Source: an uncultured Bacilli bacterium (GTDB lineage Bacteria > Bacillota_I > Bacilli_A > RF39 > UBA660). From it: 51,249 nucleotides of DNA. The stretch spans positions 1-51,249 of the forward strand of contig CALVHI010000003.1 of assembly GCA_944327365.1 (NCBI GenBank), given 5' to 3'. Of the stretch, positions 1 through 9,094 are shown piece after piece. Each line of letters begins with the position of its first letter. Within the stretch, counting starts at the first letter, position 1. Under the pieces are notes generated by a model, which ran no database searches, had not been told where the DNA came from, and was given only the letters and a program-made list of their open reading frames with translations. The position numbers were made by a program, and so were the translations under genes.

Positions 1-5
1 ATCAT

Positions 6-50
6 AAAAAATAGTAATTTCCCTTTTATTTACTTAAGAAAATTACTATT
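6..50 (-). terminator. Rho-independent terminator of the first gene
   Basis: An 11-bp perfect inverted repeat (AATAGTAATTT at 10-20, AAATTACTATT at 40-50) is followed, reading leftward, by a run of T (the A run at 6-10). It lies about 30 bases past the stop of the leftward gene at 81-1127 and most likely ends its transcript. Confidence 0.7.
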
Positions 51-80
51 CTAATTTATTTTCATGCTTTTATCCTGTAA

Positions 81-1127
81 CTATTTTAATGTGTTACCTA
101 ATCCAAAGAAACTTCTTATTTCCTCTTTTTGATCATTATTTTCTAATATTACTCTTATGTCTTCTTCATTTAATTGTTTGGGAATACCAAATATTTGTTT
201 ATCATCTATATGAATATAATAAGCAGTATATTTGCCTTTTAATTTTTTGATAATTATTCCTTTATTATAAAGTTTATTTGTTATTTCGAATAAATAAAAG
301 TTTAGTACTTCATATAAATTATATGATATTAATACTTCATCTGATGCGCCAATTACTCCTTTTATGGAATTAACGATTTGATCTAAAGCACCTTTATTTG
401 TGTAATTTTTAGGCTCTTTAATAGAGCACTCTTTATCAAATTCTTTTAAAATAAACGTTTCTAAATCTTCTAATTTAAAGGCTGGTAAAAAATGATTAAG
501 ACCTAGTGTCTCATCATATGATTCATGAATATTTTGAAATCGATTAACACTTAATTCATGAGCATATTTCTTAAAATTAGTGCGATAATTTCTGGCTTTT
601 TCTATAGGTACTGCAAACTCTTCACTAAAGTTTATGTCTTTTATTTTTTCATAGTCTATATCAATTAATTGATTTAATTCGTCATAATAATAAATTTCAT
701 ATCGGTAATCTTCATATTCCTGATCAAAAGCTTTATATAATGTTACTTCAATTATTGTTGTATTTTTCTTGATTGTCATTTCAATTCTTTTATTATAATT
801 ATTAACGCTTTTGATCGATAAAATCATTTTATATTCATCATTTTCTTTTTCATATATTCGCCATGATAATATACCGGTATTTAAAAATTTCATTAATTTT
901 AATACATTTCCGGATATTTCTGATATTTCTGTTCTATTTAATAGTTCAGGATACATTTCAATTAAATCTATATACATTGTTTCATTGGTAGTTAAATGTA
1001 TTGTTGATAGCGATTCATCATCAGGTAATTCGCTCTTTAAGATATCTACTATTTTAGCAAAAAATGGGTTTTCTGCTAATTTATATGGTATATATAAGAC
1101 TAAATTGTCTATGAATTTTTTTAGCAT
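81..1127 (-). CDS. Hypothetical protein, 348 residues
   Basis: I do not recognise this family. The protein is soluble-looking, with no signal peptide or membrane segment. It is rich in Asp, Glu, Lys, Ile and Tyr, and the N-terminal region (start MLKKFIDNLV) is predicted helical. The start is set at 1127 because GAGAGG lies 7 bases upstream; an ATG 15 bases further out would contain that ribosome binding site. The gene has its own promoter and a downstream hairpin terminator, so it appears monocistronic. Codon use matches its neighbours. The long uninterrupted frame and expression signals support a real gene, but no function can be given. Confidence 0.8.
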   Translation of the reverse strand: MLKKFIDNLVLYIPYKLAENPFFAKIVDILKSELPDDESLSTIHLTTNETMYIDLIEMYPELLNRTEISEISGNVLKLMKFLNTGILSWRIYEKENDEYKMILSIKSVNNYNKRIEMTIKKNTTIIEVTLYKAFDQEYEDYRYEIYYYDELNQLIDIDYEKIKDINFSEEFAVPIEKARNYRTNFKKYAHELSVNRFQNIHESYDETLGLNHFLPAFKLEDLETFILKEFDKECSIKEPKNYTNKGALDQIVNSIKGVIGASDEVLISYNLYEVLNFYLFEITNKLYNKGIIIKKLKGKYTAYYIHIDDKQIFGIPKQLNEEDIRVILENNDQKEEIRSFFGLGNTLK

Positions 1128-1157
1128 AATATCGCCTCTCACAAATATATGTTATTA

Positions 1158-1185
1158 ATTTTAACATATTTTGGAGAAAAAACAA
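1158..1185 (-). promoter_or_regulatory. Promoter of the 81-1127 gene
   Basis: Reading leftward, TTGTTT (1185-1180), a 16-base spacer and TAAAAT (1163-1158) with an extended TG one base before the -10. It sits 30 bases upstream of the chosen start codon. Confidence 0.5.
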
Positions 1186-1278
1186 GTAAAAAAGGGTGTT
1201 TTTATGCTAAGAGAGAAATTTATAATTATTAATTTTAACTTGAACTTACTTGGACTTCATTTTAGTTTAAAATAATTT

Positions 1279-1845
1279 CTAATTTTCTAACCAGTTATAA
1301 AGTTTTTTTAATCTTGTATCGTTTGTTGTAGCACATAATCTTTCTTCTTTTGTTTTAGCACCAATAAATTTTAACCATCGATTTACACTTGTTTGATAAT
1401 CTAAATCTTTTAGCTTATTCAAATCGATGAGTCTAGTATTCATAACATTTGATAACTCAATATTAGTATTGTCTATATTATAAGTATAATCTTCAATAAT
1501 TTTACCTGTTTTATTTGCTGTTTTTTTAAAGCTAAGCTCTATTAACTTTCTATATGTACTATTGTCTAAACCTATAAGTATATGAATGATAAAATCTTGT
1601 TTGATACTGAAATATGTATTTAGTTTAATTACTATGTTATCTATCATAATGATTAAATTACTACTTTTTCTCGAAAAATCTACATTATTTAAAAGCGTAT
1701 TATAATATACTTTGCTTTTTTTCAATTTGTTTTCTGGGATTTTCAGAAAGGCAGATAAAAAATAAATTGTTTCTTCTAGATTACATGGTTCTTTAAGCAT
1801 TAATTTAAATTGTTCGCCTAATAAATTTACACATTTTTTGGACAT
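1279..1845 (-). CDS. Hypothetical protein, possible degenerate Rpn/PDDEXK_2 nuclease
   Basis: This 188-residue protein has no confident assignment. Its last 40 residues (WLKFIGAKTKEER, then a short helical tail) resemble the C-terminal end of Rpn/PD-(D/E)XK transposase-like nucleases, in which a WLxFLxAKTxEE segment is typical. The middle has a strand pair around residues 55-75 (DFSRKSSNLIIMIDNIVIKLN) where that family carries its D...ExK catalytic core, but the acidic ExK residues are not present. At 188 residues it is shorter than the usual 250-300. The likely reading is a truncated, catalytically dead relative, or an unrelated small helical protein. A start with AGAAAGGAAA upstream supports translation. 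The gene stands alone beside an insertion-sequence-end-like repeat. Confidence 0.65.
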   Translation of the reverse strand: MSKKCVNLLGEQFKLMLKEPCNLEETIYFLSAFLKIPENKLKKSKVYYNTLLNNVDFSRKSSNLIIMIDNIVIKLNTYFSIKQDFIIHILIGLDNSTYRKLIELSFKKTANKTGKIIEDYTYNIDNTNIELSNVMNTRLIDLNKLKDLDYQTSVNRWLKFIGAKTKEERLCATTNDTRLKKLYNWLEN

Positions 1846-2043
1846 ATTTTTTTCCTTTCTAACTTTACTATATAAAAAACTGAGAAAAAAAGCAAATTGT
1901 CAATTTTATAGCATTTATTAGTAAAATTGATATATTCTACTATTCAAATCATAGGCTTTTCTTAATCAAATTAATATGATTTAATAATTACGATAAAGAC
2001 TAATATTTATTATAATCATGATAGAATTAAAGAAAAATTAAAA

Positions 2044-2123
2044 GGACTGTCCCCCGTACATTACAGGTTACAATCCTCTAATTAGAAACTATTTATATAC
2101 TGTCCAACTTTTGGGGTCAGTTC
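2044..2123. repeat. 80-bp inverted-repeat element, IS3-end-like remnant
   Basis: The left end GGACTGTCCCC (2044-2054) and right end GGGGTCAGTTC (2113-2123) are imperfect inverted repeats (9 of 11 match). Read on the minus strand, the right end is GAACTGACCCCAAAAGTTGG followed by ACAGT, which resembles the terminal repeats of IS3/IS150-type elements. There is no transposase between the ends. This looks like a miniature or collapsed element lying just past the rubrerythrin stop codon. The family assignment comes from the end sequence only. Confidence 0.45.
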
Positions 2124-2126
2124 AAA

Positions 2127-2666
2127 TTAATAGTTCTCTTTTTTTAGTTCCATAAAACTTTGTGGATGAGCACATACAGGACATACTTTTGGAGCTTCAG
2201 CACCAACATAGACATGTCCACAGTTACGACAGATCCATACAACTTCTTCACCACGAGCAAATACTAAATTATCATCAATATTACCAACTAATTTTAAATA
2301 TCTTTCTTCATGGTGTTTTTCTATAGCTGCTACACCTTCAAAAAGTTTTGCAATGCGGTCAAATCCTTCTTCACGAGCTACTTCAGCAAATTCTTTATAC
2401 ATTTCTGTCCATTCATAATTTTCGCCTTCAGCTGCATCTTTAAGATTAGTTAAAGTATCTGGTACTTTTCCTCCATGTAATTCTTTAAACCACATTTTTG
2501 CATGTTCACGCTCATTGTTAGCAGTTTCTTCAAAAATAGCCGCTATTTGTTCATATCCATCCTTTTTTGCTTGTGATGCATAATAAGTGTATTTATTTCT
2601 TGCTTGTGATTCGCCAGCAAAAGCAGCCATTAAATTAGCTTCTGTTCTTGATCCTTTTAATTCCAT
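2127..2666 (-). CDS. rbr: Rubrerythrin
   Basis: Rubrerythrin is a non-haem di-iron peroxidase that detoxifies hydrogen peroxide in the cytoplasm of anaerobes. The N-terminal ferritin-like four-helix domain (about residues 1-140) shows both metal-binding helices: GESQARNKY with [14 protein letters not shown], and the second pair ending in [11 protein letters not shown]. The C-terminal rubredoxin-type knuckle has two CxxC pairs (CRNCGH and CPVCAH) that hold a single iron. Its 179 residues are about normal for the class. GGAGGT lies close before the ATG and a TTTACA-17-TATAAT promoter lies upstream, so it is transcribed alone. It indicates an anaerobe that meets oxygen occasionally. The assignment is secure. 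Confidence 0.97.
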   Translation of the reverse strand: MELKGSRTEANLMAAFAGESQARNKYTYYASQAKKDGYEQIAAIFEETANNEREHAKMWFKELHGGKVPDTLTNLKDAAEGENYEWTEMYKEFAEVAREEGFDRIAKLFEGVAAIEKHHEERYLKLVGNIDDNLVFARGEEVVWICRNCGHVYVGAEAPKVCPVCAHPQSFMELKKENY

Positions 2667-2685
2667 AATTTTACCTCCGTTTACT

Positions 2686-2714
2686 ATTATAGCTGAGTTT
2701 TTTATAAATGTAAA
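2686..2714 (-). promoter_or_regulatory. Promoter of rbr
   Basis: Reading leftward, TTTACA (2714-2709), a 17-base spacer and TATAAT (2691-2686), about 20 bases before the start codon. No clear PerR box was seen. Confidence 0.65.
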
Positions 2715-2723
2715 TAAAGAAAT

Positions 2724-2749
2724 TTAAAAAATGCTTATTAGGCATTTTT
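2724..2749 (-). terminator. Terminator overlapping the end of the 79-residue gene
   Basis: Leftward, AAAAATGC, loop CTAATAA, GCATTTTTT. The hairpin uses the last codons and the stop of the 2738-2977 gene, and separates that operon from the rbr promoter. Confidence 0.6.
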
Positions 2750-2977
2750 ATCATTAATCAATGGGTCATCAAACTCATCACTTGTGTAAGCTTCAATAGA
2801 TGGATGAACCTTTATTTTTTCATCATTTTCTAGAGGTGCTATTGGTTTAATTTTTTTCTTCTTATTTTTATTTACACCTGTATCTACTAAATAACCAATT
2901 AAAGCAAAAACTAAAATTAGAGAAATTACTAAAAACCATATATAATTGTCTAATAAAAATTCAATTAATATATCCAC
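2738..2977 (-). CDS. Small single-span membrane protein
   Basis: This 79-residue protein has one transmembrane helix (about residues 10-31, NYIWFLVISLILVFALIGYL), then a lysine-rich stretch (NKNKKKKIK) and an acidic tail of about 35 residues. By the positive-inside rule the tail is cytoplasmic. No family is recognised. It lies 34 bases downstream of the DUF3048 gene on the same strand with its own AGGAGG-like site, so the two are probably co-transcribed and end at the terminator that overlaps its stop codon. A role at the envelope is an inference from the membrane helix and the neighbour. Confidence 0.75.
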   Translation of the reverse strand: MDILIEFLLDNYIWFLVISLILVFALIGYLVDTGVNKNKKKKIKPIAPLENDEKIKVHPSIEAYTSDEFDDPLINDKNA

Positions 2978-3011
2978 TTTTAACCTCCTAATTTTATTTT
3001 ATGCTAAATGC

Positions 3012-4064
3012 TTAAGAAATACTTATGTTTCCTGTAGTTGGTACTATATGTATCCAAGTATTTCCATCATTAGCTGTTATTTCTTCACCATTTTCTAGGC
3101 GATAAACTGTTTTACTAGAGCGTGAATCTTTTTCCCAAGTGATTGGAATGGATTTCCCTTCTGTAATAAAGTATCCTTCTCCAGAACCAATATTATCTAA
3201 TTCTTGACGTCCTTTATTATCTCCGGCAATAGTAGTATTTCCTACTTTATAAACAATTATGTTTTTAACTGTATATTGTTCTTCAGTTTCATAGTCTTTA
3301 TGAACTTTATCATTAACAAATTGTTTGTATACCTTATTTTCTTCATCATATACATAGTTTGTAGTTGTACTAGATGAGTATTTAATATCTATTGTTGTAG
3401 CGTCAGTTGCATCTTCGGGTAATTCTACGCTATTAGCACTATAATTTAATAATAAGTCTTTATTTGTAGTCATTCGATAGCCTAAATCTTCAGCTTTATT
3501 TTTTAATGCATTTAAATTTGTATATCCTGTATGTTCTGTACTAAGTCCGCTTATTTTTTGTCTGAAAAAGTATGGTGAGCCATAAGATAGGGCATTTAAG
3601 TTTTCAATATCAAGTTCAGAAATATCGCTTTGAGCTTGAGGAGACCAGCCCCAATGAACATAAAACGCATCATTTTCTAAGACATAATCAATATAATAGT
3701 GTCTTGCACTTCTCACACTTCCGATGACTTCATTGTCTTGGTCTTTAAATAAAGCTAAATATCTAGTGATGCCGCCTTCAACAGTAATTTCATAGACTAA
3801 ATAGGCATCTTGCAAGCCGGTATGATAAGGTCTTGCTGTGCTAATATTATTGATCATGACAGCATATGGTCTTGTATTGCTATTAATATCTACTATATTT
3901 ACTTCTTCTCTTCCAACATTGATTGGTTCAGTTGGCTCTTGTTTGTCAACGTTTTCCTTTGCTGGCTTCTCTTTTGTCAATAAGATAACACTTGTTGCGA
4001 TTGCTACCACTACTACTATAAGCGCTACTACTAAAATGATTAAGCTTTTTCTCTTTAATTTCAT
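3012..4064 (-). CDS. DUF3048 (YerB-type) membrane-anchored extracellular protein
   Basis: The 350-residue protein has an N-terminal membrane anchor (about residues 7-31) with a basic start MKLKRKS, a low-complexity linker rich in Lys, Glu and Pro, and then the YerB/DUF3048 fold. Recognisable blocks are NTRPYAVMINN, ITVEGGITRYLALF, IGSVRSARHYYI and FVHWGWSPQAQ-like, spread over residues 60-170, and a C-terminal strand-rich domain. YerB in Bacillus is a lipoprotein, but here no lipobox Cys follows the hydrophobic segment, so this copy appears to be held by an uncleaved helix. Biochemical function of the family is not established. GAGGTGG precedes the ATG. It is probably co-transcribed with the small membrane protein downstream. 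Confidence 0.88.
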   Translation of the reverse strand: MKLKRKSLIILVVALIVVVVAIATSVILLTKEKPAKENVDKQEPTEPINVGREEVNIVDINSNTRPYAVMINNISTARPYHTGLQDAYLVYEITVEGGITRYLALFKDQDNEVIGSVRSARHYYIDYVLENDAFYVHWGWSPQAQSDISELDIENLNALSYGSPYFFRQKISGLSTEHTGYTNLNALKNKAEDLGYRMTTNKDLLLNYSANSVELPEDATDATTIDIKYSSSTTTNYVYDEENKVYKQFVNDKVHKDYETEEQYTVKNIIVYKVGNTTIAGDNKGRQELDNIGSGEGYFITEGKSIPITWEKDSRSSKTVYRLENGEEITANDGNTWIHIVPTTGNISIS

Positions 4065-4120
4065 ACTTCCACCTCATTATCTTAAGTATATCACAAATTT
4101 CGAACTTTGAATAGCTAAAA

Positions 4121-4999
4121 TTATCTAGTCATATAAATAACTGCTTCGGCTCCTTCACTTGCTGCATTAATTATTTGATAAATTTCTTTTTTGGTTACAT
4201 CTCCACTTGCATATACCCCTTTGATATTTGTTTCGTGATGAGAATCAACTATTATATAATTATCTTCTCTTTTTATTGCTGTATTTTCTAAAAAGGATGT
4301 ATTAGGAATATTACCAACATAAATAAATATGCCTTTTACTTTTAGCTCTTTATTATCTTTTAAGATAATACCTTCTATTTTATCGTCTATTATTTTCAAA
4401 GAGGTTACTTCATTATTTAAAATTAATTCAATATTTCTTTTACTGCTTACCATTTGAAGCAAATTATCTTCTCCCCGAAAATTATTTCTTCTATGAATTA
4501 AATAGACCTTATTGACGATGTTTGATAAATATAGAGCTTCACTTAGAGCTGATGAGCCTCCACCGATGACGGCAACATCTTTGTTTTTGTATAAGGCGCC
4601 ATCACATAAAGCACATGTACTAATTCCTCTTCCTAAAAACTTCTCCTCGTCTTTTAGGCCTAATAATTTAGGCTTGCGTCCACTTGCGATTAATAAGTTT
4701 TTAGCTTGATAAACATTACTTGTTGTTTTTACCGTTTTGATCTTTTCTAAAATTAGATCAGTTACTTTCTCTAATTTGTATTCAATTGCCATTTTATTTA
4801 TTTCTTCAAAAAGATTATATGCTAGATCTGGACCAGAAATACTAGCTATACCTGGATAATTGTTTATTTCACTAATTTTGTTTATTGTGCCTCCGGGTGC
4901 ATTTCCCTCTAAAATTAATACTTTCATCCCTGCTCTTTTAGCATAAATGCCAGCTGTAATCCCTGAGATGCCCATACCAATTATGATTAAATCATACAT
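4121..4999 (-). CDS. trxB: Thioredoxin reductase family FAD/NAD(P) oxidoreductase
   Basis: TrxB-type flavoenzyme that passes electrons from NADPH to thioredoxin in the cytoplasm. The FAD site GMGISGITAG is at residues 8-17, the redox pair CALC in CALCDG lies near residue 133, the NAD(P)-binding loop GGGSSALSEA follows, and HRRNNFRG matches the NADPH 2'-phosphate-binding arginines. The C-terminal SGDVTKKEIYQI is the second FAD motif, with Thr in place of the usual Arg of GDVR. At 292 residues it is slightly shorter than the typical 305-320. It overlaps lgt by 8 bases and is translated just after it; lgt-trxB adjacency is common in Bacillota. The substrate could be another small thiol protein, but the redox motif is intact. 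Confidence 0.92.
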   Translation of the reverse strand: MYDLIIIGMGISGITAGIYAKRAGMKVLILEGNAPGGTINKISEINNYPGIASISGPDLAYNLFEEINKMAIEYKLEKVTDLILEKIKTVKTTSNVYQAKNLLIASGRKPKLLGLKDEEKFLGRGISTCALCDGALYKNKDVAVIGGGSSALSEALYLSNIVNKVYLIHRRNNFRGEDNLLQMVSSKRNIELILNNEVTSLKIIDDKIEGIILKDNKELKVKGIFIYVGNIPNTSFLENTAIKREDNYIIVDSHHETNIKGVYASGDVTKKEIYQIINAASEGAEAVIYMTR

Positions 5000-5825
5000 T
5001 CTTTTTTCCCTCTTTCTTTGTTATACGTTTTTCGTTTATATCATTATATAGATTTTCATATTTTCCTTTGCGGTTTAAATAAATTAAGTAAACCAATCCG
5101 ACACCGAAAAGAATAAGTGATAAAATTTGGGCCACTTTAAATCCACCTAACATTAATGAATCCGTACGCCATGCTTCAATAAAGAAACGTCCGAAACTAT
5201 ACCACATTAAATATATGCATGTTATTACACCAATTTTAATGTATTTAAATCGGCGAATGATAAGTAGTACTATGAATCCTAATAAACACCATAAAGATTC
5301 AAAATAGAATGTTGGCAAATAATATATGCCTCCTATATTCATGCCTTTAATCACAAATTCAGGTATCCATAAATCTTTTAAGTTCGCATAAGTTGTAGCA
5401 ATTCCATGCGCTTCACTATTAAAGAAATTCCCCCAACGACCGATCGCTTGAGCTAAAATTAGGCTTGGGGCTGCTATGTCTAATAATTTAATAAAATTTA
5501 AGTGATGTTTTTTAGCCAGAAAAATTACCGTTGCAACTCCAGCAATTATCCCTCCGTGTATAGCTAAACCGCCATTCCAAATAGCAAATATATCTAATAT
5601 ATTATTACTGTAATATGAAAAATTAAAAATTACATAGTAAAGTCTTGCCCCAATAATTCCTATGATTATAGCCCAAAAGCAGATATTAAAAATGGTATCT
5701 TTGGGATATTTAAATCTTTTAGCTTCTTTTTCTAATAAAATAATACCTAATATAATACCTATTAATATTAATACTGAATACCAATGTACTTCAATTCCAA
5801 AAAGATTAAACATGACAGGGTTCAT
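4992..5825 (-). CDS. lgt: Prolipoprotein diacylglyceryl transferase
   Basis: Lgt moves the diacylglyceryl group of phosphatidylglycerol onto the lipobox cysteine of prolipoproteins at the membrane. The 277-residue protein has about seven hydrophobic helices. It carries the family signature GRWGNFFNSEAHG (around residue 130), HGGIIAG in an earlier loop, and the essential C-terminal arginine region YGRFFIEAWRTDSL. The start at 5825 follows GAGGAATATT. A trailing basic segment (about 25 residues, NRKGKYENLYNDINEKRI) is cytoplasmic. It lies downstream of the GtrB-like gene after a 59-base gap and overlaps trxB. It shows that this organism makes lipoproteins. Confidence 0.95.
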   Translation of the reverse strand: MNPVMFNLFGIEVHWYSVLILIGIILGIILLEKEAKRFKYPKDTIFNICFWAIIIGIIGARLYYVIFNFSYYSNNILDIFAIWNGGLAIHGGIIAGVATVIFLAKKHHLNFIKLLDIAAPSLILAQAIGRWGNFFNSEAHGIATTYANLKDLWIPEFVIKGMNIGGIYYLPTFYFESLWCLLGFIVLLIIRRFKYIKIGVITCIYLMWYSFGRFFIEAWRTDSLMLGGFKVAQILSLILFGVGLVYLIYLNRKGKYENLYNDINEKRITKKEGKKNV

Positions 5826-5884
5826 AATATTCCTCTTTTCTATTTAATTATATAATTTTAAAAAACCAATCTTCATGATTAGCA

Positions 5885-6829
5885 TTATTTTAATTCTTTT
5901 TCAACAATATATCTTGGACGATGTTTGGTCTCACTATATATTTTACCAATGTATTCACCAATTAGACCTAAAGAAACTAATTCAACTCCACCAATAAACC
6001 AAATAGATAACATAATAAAAGCCCAACCATCTACTGCATGGCCTAATATTTTTATGATTATTGTGTAAGTAATAATAATGATGCTAATAATTAACATGAT
6101 AAAGCCTAAAGCTGTAATTACTTTTAGAGGTTTTACACTAAAAGAAGTGATTCCATCCCAGGCAAAAGATAGCATTTTTTTTAAAGGATATTTAGATTCC
6201 CCAGCGGCCCTTTCGTTTCGTTCGTATGTGACTATAGAAGTTTTAAAGCCAATTAATGGAACAATTCCTCTTAAAAATAAATTGACTTCCTCAAAGTTTT
6301 CCAATTCATCTAAAGCTTTTTTGGACATAAGGCGACAGTCAGCATGATTAAAGACGACTTCAACCCCCATTGCTCTCATTAATTTGTAAAAAGATTCTGC
6401 AGTAAACCTTTTAAACCAACTATCTTTTTTACGAGAACTGCGAACGCCATAAACAATTTCTGAGCCCTTATTATTTTCTTCAATCATTTTATCTATTACA
6501 TTGATATCATCTTGTAAATCAGCATCCATACTAATTGTAATATCAGCATATTTTTTAGCGGTCATAAGTCCTGCTAGTAAAGCATTTTGATGCCCTTTAT
6601 TACGAGATAATTTTACGCCAACAAATAGAGGATCTTCATTGTGATATTCTTCGATAAGCTCCCAAGTTTTATCTTTCGAGCCATCATTTACAAACATTAC
6701 TTTACTATCTTTGCTAATCTTATTCTCTTTTATTAGATTATCCATCTTTTCTTTTAATTTCTTTTTAGTTAATGGTAATACTTCTTCTTCATTATAACAA
6801 GGTATTACTAAATATAATATTTTAGACAT
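5885..6829 (-). CDS. GtrB/DPM1-like polyprenyl-phosphate glycosyltransferase (GT2)
   Basis: This 314-residue enzyme has an N-terminal GT-A domain of about 225 residues with YLVIPCYNEEEVL, FVNDGSKDKTWELI and the metal site DADLQDD. Two transmembrane helices follow (about residues 233-258 and 265-290). This is the architecture of GtrB, CsbB and YkcC, which load a sugar from a nucleotide donor onto undecaprenyl phosphate on the cytoplasmic face. It is 28 bases downstream of the large GT-C gene. With gtrA at 12213 these form the three parts of a GtrABC-type glycosylation system: charger, flippase and acceptor-specific transferase. The sugar cannot be told from the sequence. GAGGTG precedes the start. 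Confidence 0.9.
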   Translation of the reverse strand: MSKILYLVIPCYNEEEVLPLTKKKLKEKMDNLIKENKISKDSKVMFVNDGSKDKTWELIEEYHNEDPLFVGVKLSRNKGHQNALLAGLMTAKKYADITISMDADLQDDINVIDKMIEENNKGSEIVYGVRSSRKKDSWFKRFTAESFYKLMRAMGVEVVFNHADCRLMSKKALDELENFEEVNLFLRGIVPLIGFKTSIVTYERNERAAGESKYPLKKMLSFAWDGITSFSVKPLKVITALGFIMLIISIIIITYTIIIKILGHAVDGWAFIMLSIWFIGGVELVSLGLIGEYIGKIYSETKHRPRYIVEKELK

Positions 6830-6857
6830 TTTTACACCTCACCAACATTATAGCAAT

Positions 6858-9032
6858 CTAACTCTTTTTTCTCAAGACTTTTGTCTTATTTTTGCTTATT
6901 ATATAATCATTTAAGCTAATCCACTCAATCCCAAGTATCAGTACTGATAAAATAAGATAAGAGGCAATACTCATATATGCTCTTTCACACTTATAATCTA
7001 CCCTAAAGATAAAGGTATCACTAACCTCTTCTTCATTTACATAAACAGAACCATTATTATAAGCTTTATAATACTCAGATTCATTATATGTACCAATACT
7101 TAAGACAGGCGCACCAAAAACTTTACTTAATTCAATGCGGTAACGAGTGTTTTTAGTTGGGTTAATATCATTAAAATCAAATTTATGATTGTTGTTATCT
7201 TGGATATTACTACTATTAAATTCTTCTTCTACTAATAGCTTATTACTATCATCATATAATCTAAATAGATAAATACTTTCTTCTTGTTCACTCTTATTAT
7301 TTAGATGCACTCTTATCTCATTAAAGGCATCGCTGGTTGTGAATGTTTGACTGACTTTATTTTCTCCTATTTCTATTTCTGTAAAGCCACGATAAGATAG
7401 CACTCTAATATCTTCATATGTATTTTTATCTAATGCATATTTTGGAAAATTAATTGTTAGTAAAAGGAAAGTTATTAACATTAAGACTATACTTCCAACT
7501 TTTAAAATTTGTTTTTTATGGATAGTTATGTTTTTTAGAACTTTAGTTTTACTTTCTTCTTGTTCATTTCCTATCATTTCTTCTTTATTTATTTTAGAAT
7601 AAATTAAACCTAAAGGAATTATCATCCATGGTAAGAAAGATAGGCTATATCTTTGAGCGGCCTCCCATATTATATAGAAGATGATTGCTCCAAATAAACC
7701 AATATAGATAATTGCATCATAATGATACTCAATTTCTTTTTTTCTAAATATTTGATATGCTCCTAAAAGAATCATAAAACTGATATAGGTTTTTAATATT
7801 TGTAAGGTATATTTTAAGAATATATTGGTATTGCCATAACCACCTAAATATTCATAAATGCCAGTTCCATCAGCAGTATTATTTAATTTAGCATAAACAC
7901 CATAATTGCCACTGGACCAAGTACGCGCTATTTTCATACCTTCTAACTTAATTAAACCAATTGGACCAAGTTCACTCATTCTTTCCTTTATTACTTCGAT
8001 GTTTGCCTCCTCTTTATCTTCTTTTGTTTCTTCATTAAATGTTAAATCATGGTCGGGATTGTTATAACCACCAGTATATTCTTCGTTTAATCCCATCATA
8101 ATCCAGTGCGTTATGGGAAATGAGGCATTTTTATCTAAATCTAGTTCAAAGCTATTTTCAACCACTTTAAATCCAAAGAAACCTATTATTAAACCTAAGA
8201 ATAAAGCTAAATATATTTTTATTTTACTTGTTACTTGTTTATTAATCAAAATGTATCCTAAGCTAGCGATTAAAAGAATTACTACAACTATACGGACCTT
8301 TAATCCTATCAAGAAAGTAATACCTGATAAAATTCCTAAAATTACTTTATTTCTTGTCTTAGTTTCTTTTATGCATTTCATTATTAAATAAAGCCCAATG
8401 ACGGCGAATGGCATACAGAGTGTATCGGTATAAAAGTAAGATGAATATAAATAAAAGATAGGATTCATTACCATGAATATTAAGGCAAGTAACCCGGCTT
8501 TTGGTCCCTTTAATTCTTTTCCTATTAAATAGATAAAATATCCAGTTAAAGCCATGAATAAAGCATTAAAAATTGTTCCCATTAAGAGCACATTTGTACA
8601 GCCAAAGATACTTCCTATTTGGGTAAATCCATAAACAAATATTAGTAAAGGAATTTGATTGGTATATTTCGAAAAATATGGTCCTGTTATAGTTAAGCTA
8701 TTTTCACTCATCATGCGATTAACATATTCCATAATGTGTGATAAATCTGTAACTGATGATATTGGTAAAAATATACCTATTAATAATAAGCCTATAAAGA
8801 ATAATATGCTTAGAATAATAGCAATTATCTTTATTTTTTTATCAGATAGTTTAGCTAATTTTTTATAAATAAACTTAAATAAAAAGAATGTTATGATAGT
8901 ACCAATGATTACAATTAAAGGTGATAGATTTTGGTCTATTCCATAAAAAGCACTGACAACTGTAATATAGAAAAAAGTAATAATTAATATACACATTACT
9001 ACTTTGTAGCTAACATTTAAAAATTTAGTCAT
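6858..9032 (-). CDS. GT-C (GT39/PMT-like) integral membrane glycosyltransferase
   Basis: This 724-residue protein has about 11-13 transmembrane helices over residues 1-540, then a soluble extracellular domain (about 545-690) with many beta strands, and a last helix. The first large loop carries an Asp (SSVTDLSHIMEY), as in the GT-C fold where such an Asp is catalytic. GT-C enzymes use polyprenyl-phosphate sugars on the outside of the membrane. Being directly upstream of the GtrB-like gene, it is the likely acceptor-specific partner. The beta-rich domain may recognise the polymer acceptor. AGAGGTG lies before the ATG and a strong promoter lies upstream. The acceptor is unknown. Confidence 0.85.
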   Translation of the reverse strand: MTKFLNVSYKVVMCILIITFFYITVVSAFYGIDQNLSPLIVIIGTIITFFLFKFIYKKLAKLSDKKIKIIAIILSILFFIGLLLIGIFLPISSVTDLSHIMEYVNRMMSENSLTITGPYFSKYTNQIPLLIFVYGFTQIGSIFGCTNVLLMGTIFNALFMALTGYFIYLIGKELKGPKAGLLALIFMVMNPIFYLYSSYFYTDTLCMPFAVIGLYLIMKCIKETKTRNKVILGILSGITFLIGLKVRIVVVILLIASLGYILINKQVTSKIKIYLALFLGLIIGFFGFKVVENSFELDLDKNASFPITHWIMMGLNEEYTGGYNNPDHDLTFNEETKEDKEEANIEVIKERMSELGPIGLIKLEGMKIARTWSSGNYGVYAKLNNTADGTGIYEYLGGYGNTNIFLKYTLQILKTYISFMILLGAYQIFRKKEIEYHYDAIIYIGLFGAIIFYIIWEAAQRYSLSFLPWMIIPLGLIYSKINKEEMIGNEQEESKTKVLKNITIHKKQILKVGSIVLMLITFLLLTINFPKYALDKNTYEDIRVLSYRGFTEIEIGENKVSQTFTTSDAFNEIRVHLNNKSEQEESIYLFRLYDDSNKLLVEEEFNSSNIQDNNNHKFDFNDINPTKNTRYRIELSKVFGAPVLSIGTYNESEYYKAYNNGSVYVNEEEVSDTFIFRVDYKCERAYMSIASYLILSVLILGIEWISLNDYIISKNKTKVLRKKS

Positions 9033-9065
9033 AAGTTACACCTCTTTGAGTCATTTAATAACAAT

Positions 9066-9094
9066 ATTATATCGATAAATGTATCTATTTTCAA
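9066..9094 (-). promoter_or_regulatory. Promoter of the GT-C/GtrB/lgt/trxB operon
   Basis: Reading leftward, TTGAAA (9094-9089), 17-base spacer, TATAAT (9071-9066), 34 bases before the GT-C start codon. No hairpin terminator was seen in the short gaps down to trxB, so it may drive all four genes. Confidence 0.7.

Noticed and set aside
811..1158. 115-codon ORF on the plus strand
   Set aside because: It is antisense to the first hypothetical gene and covers its promoter; no ribosome binding site.
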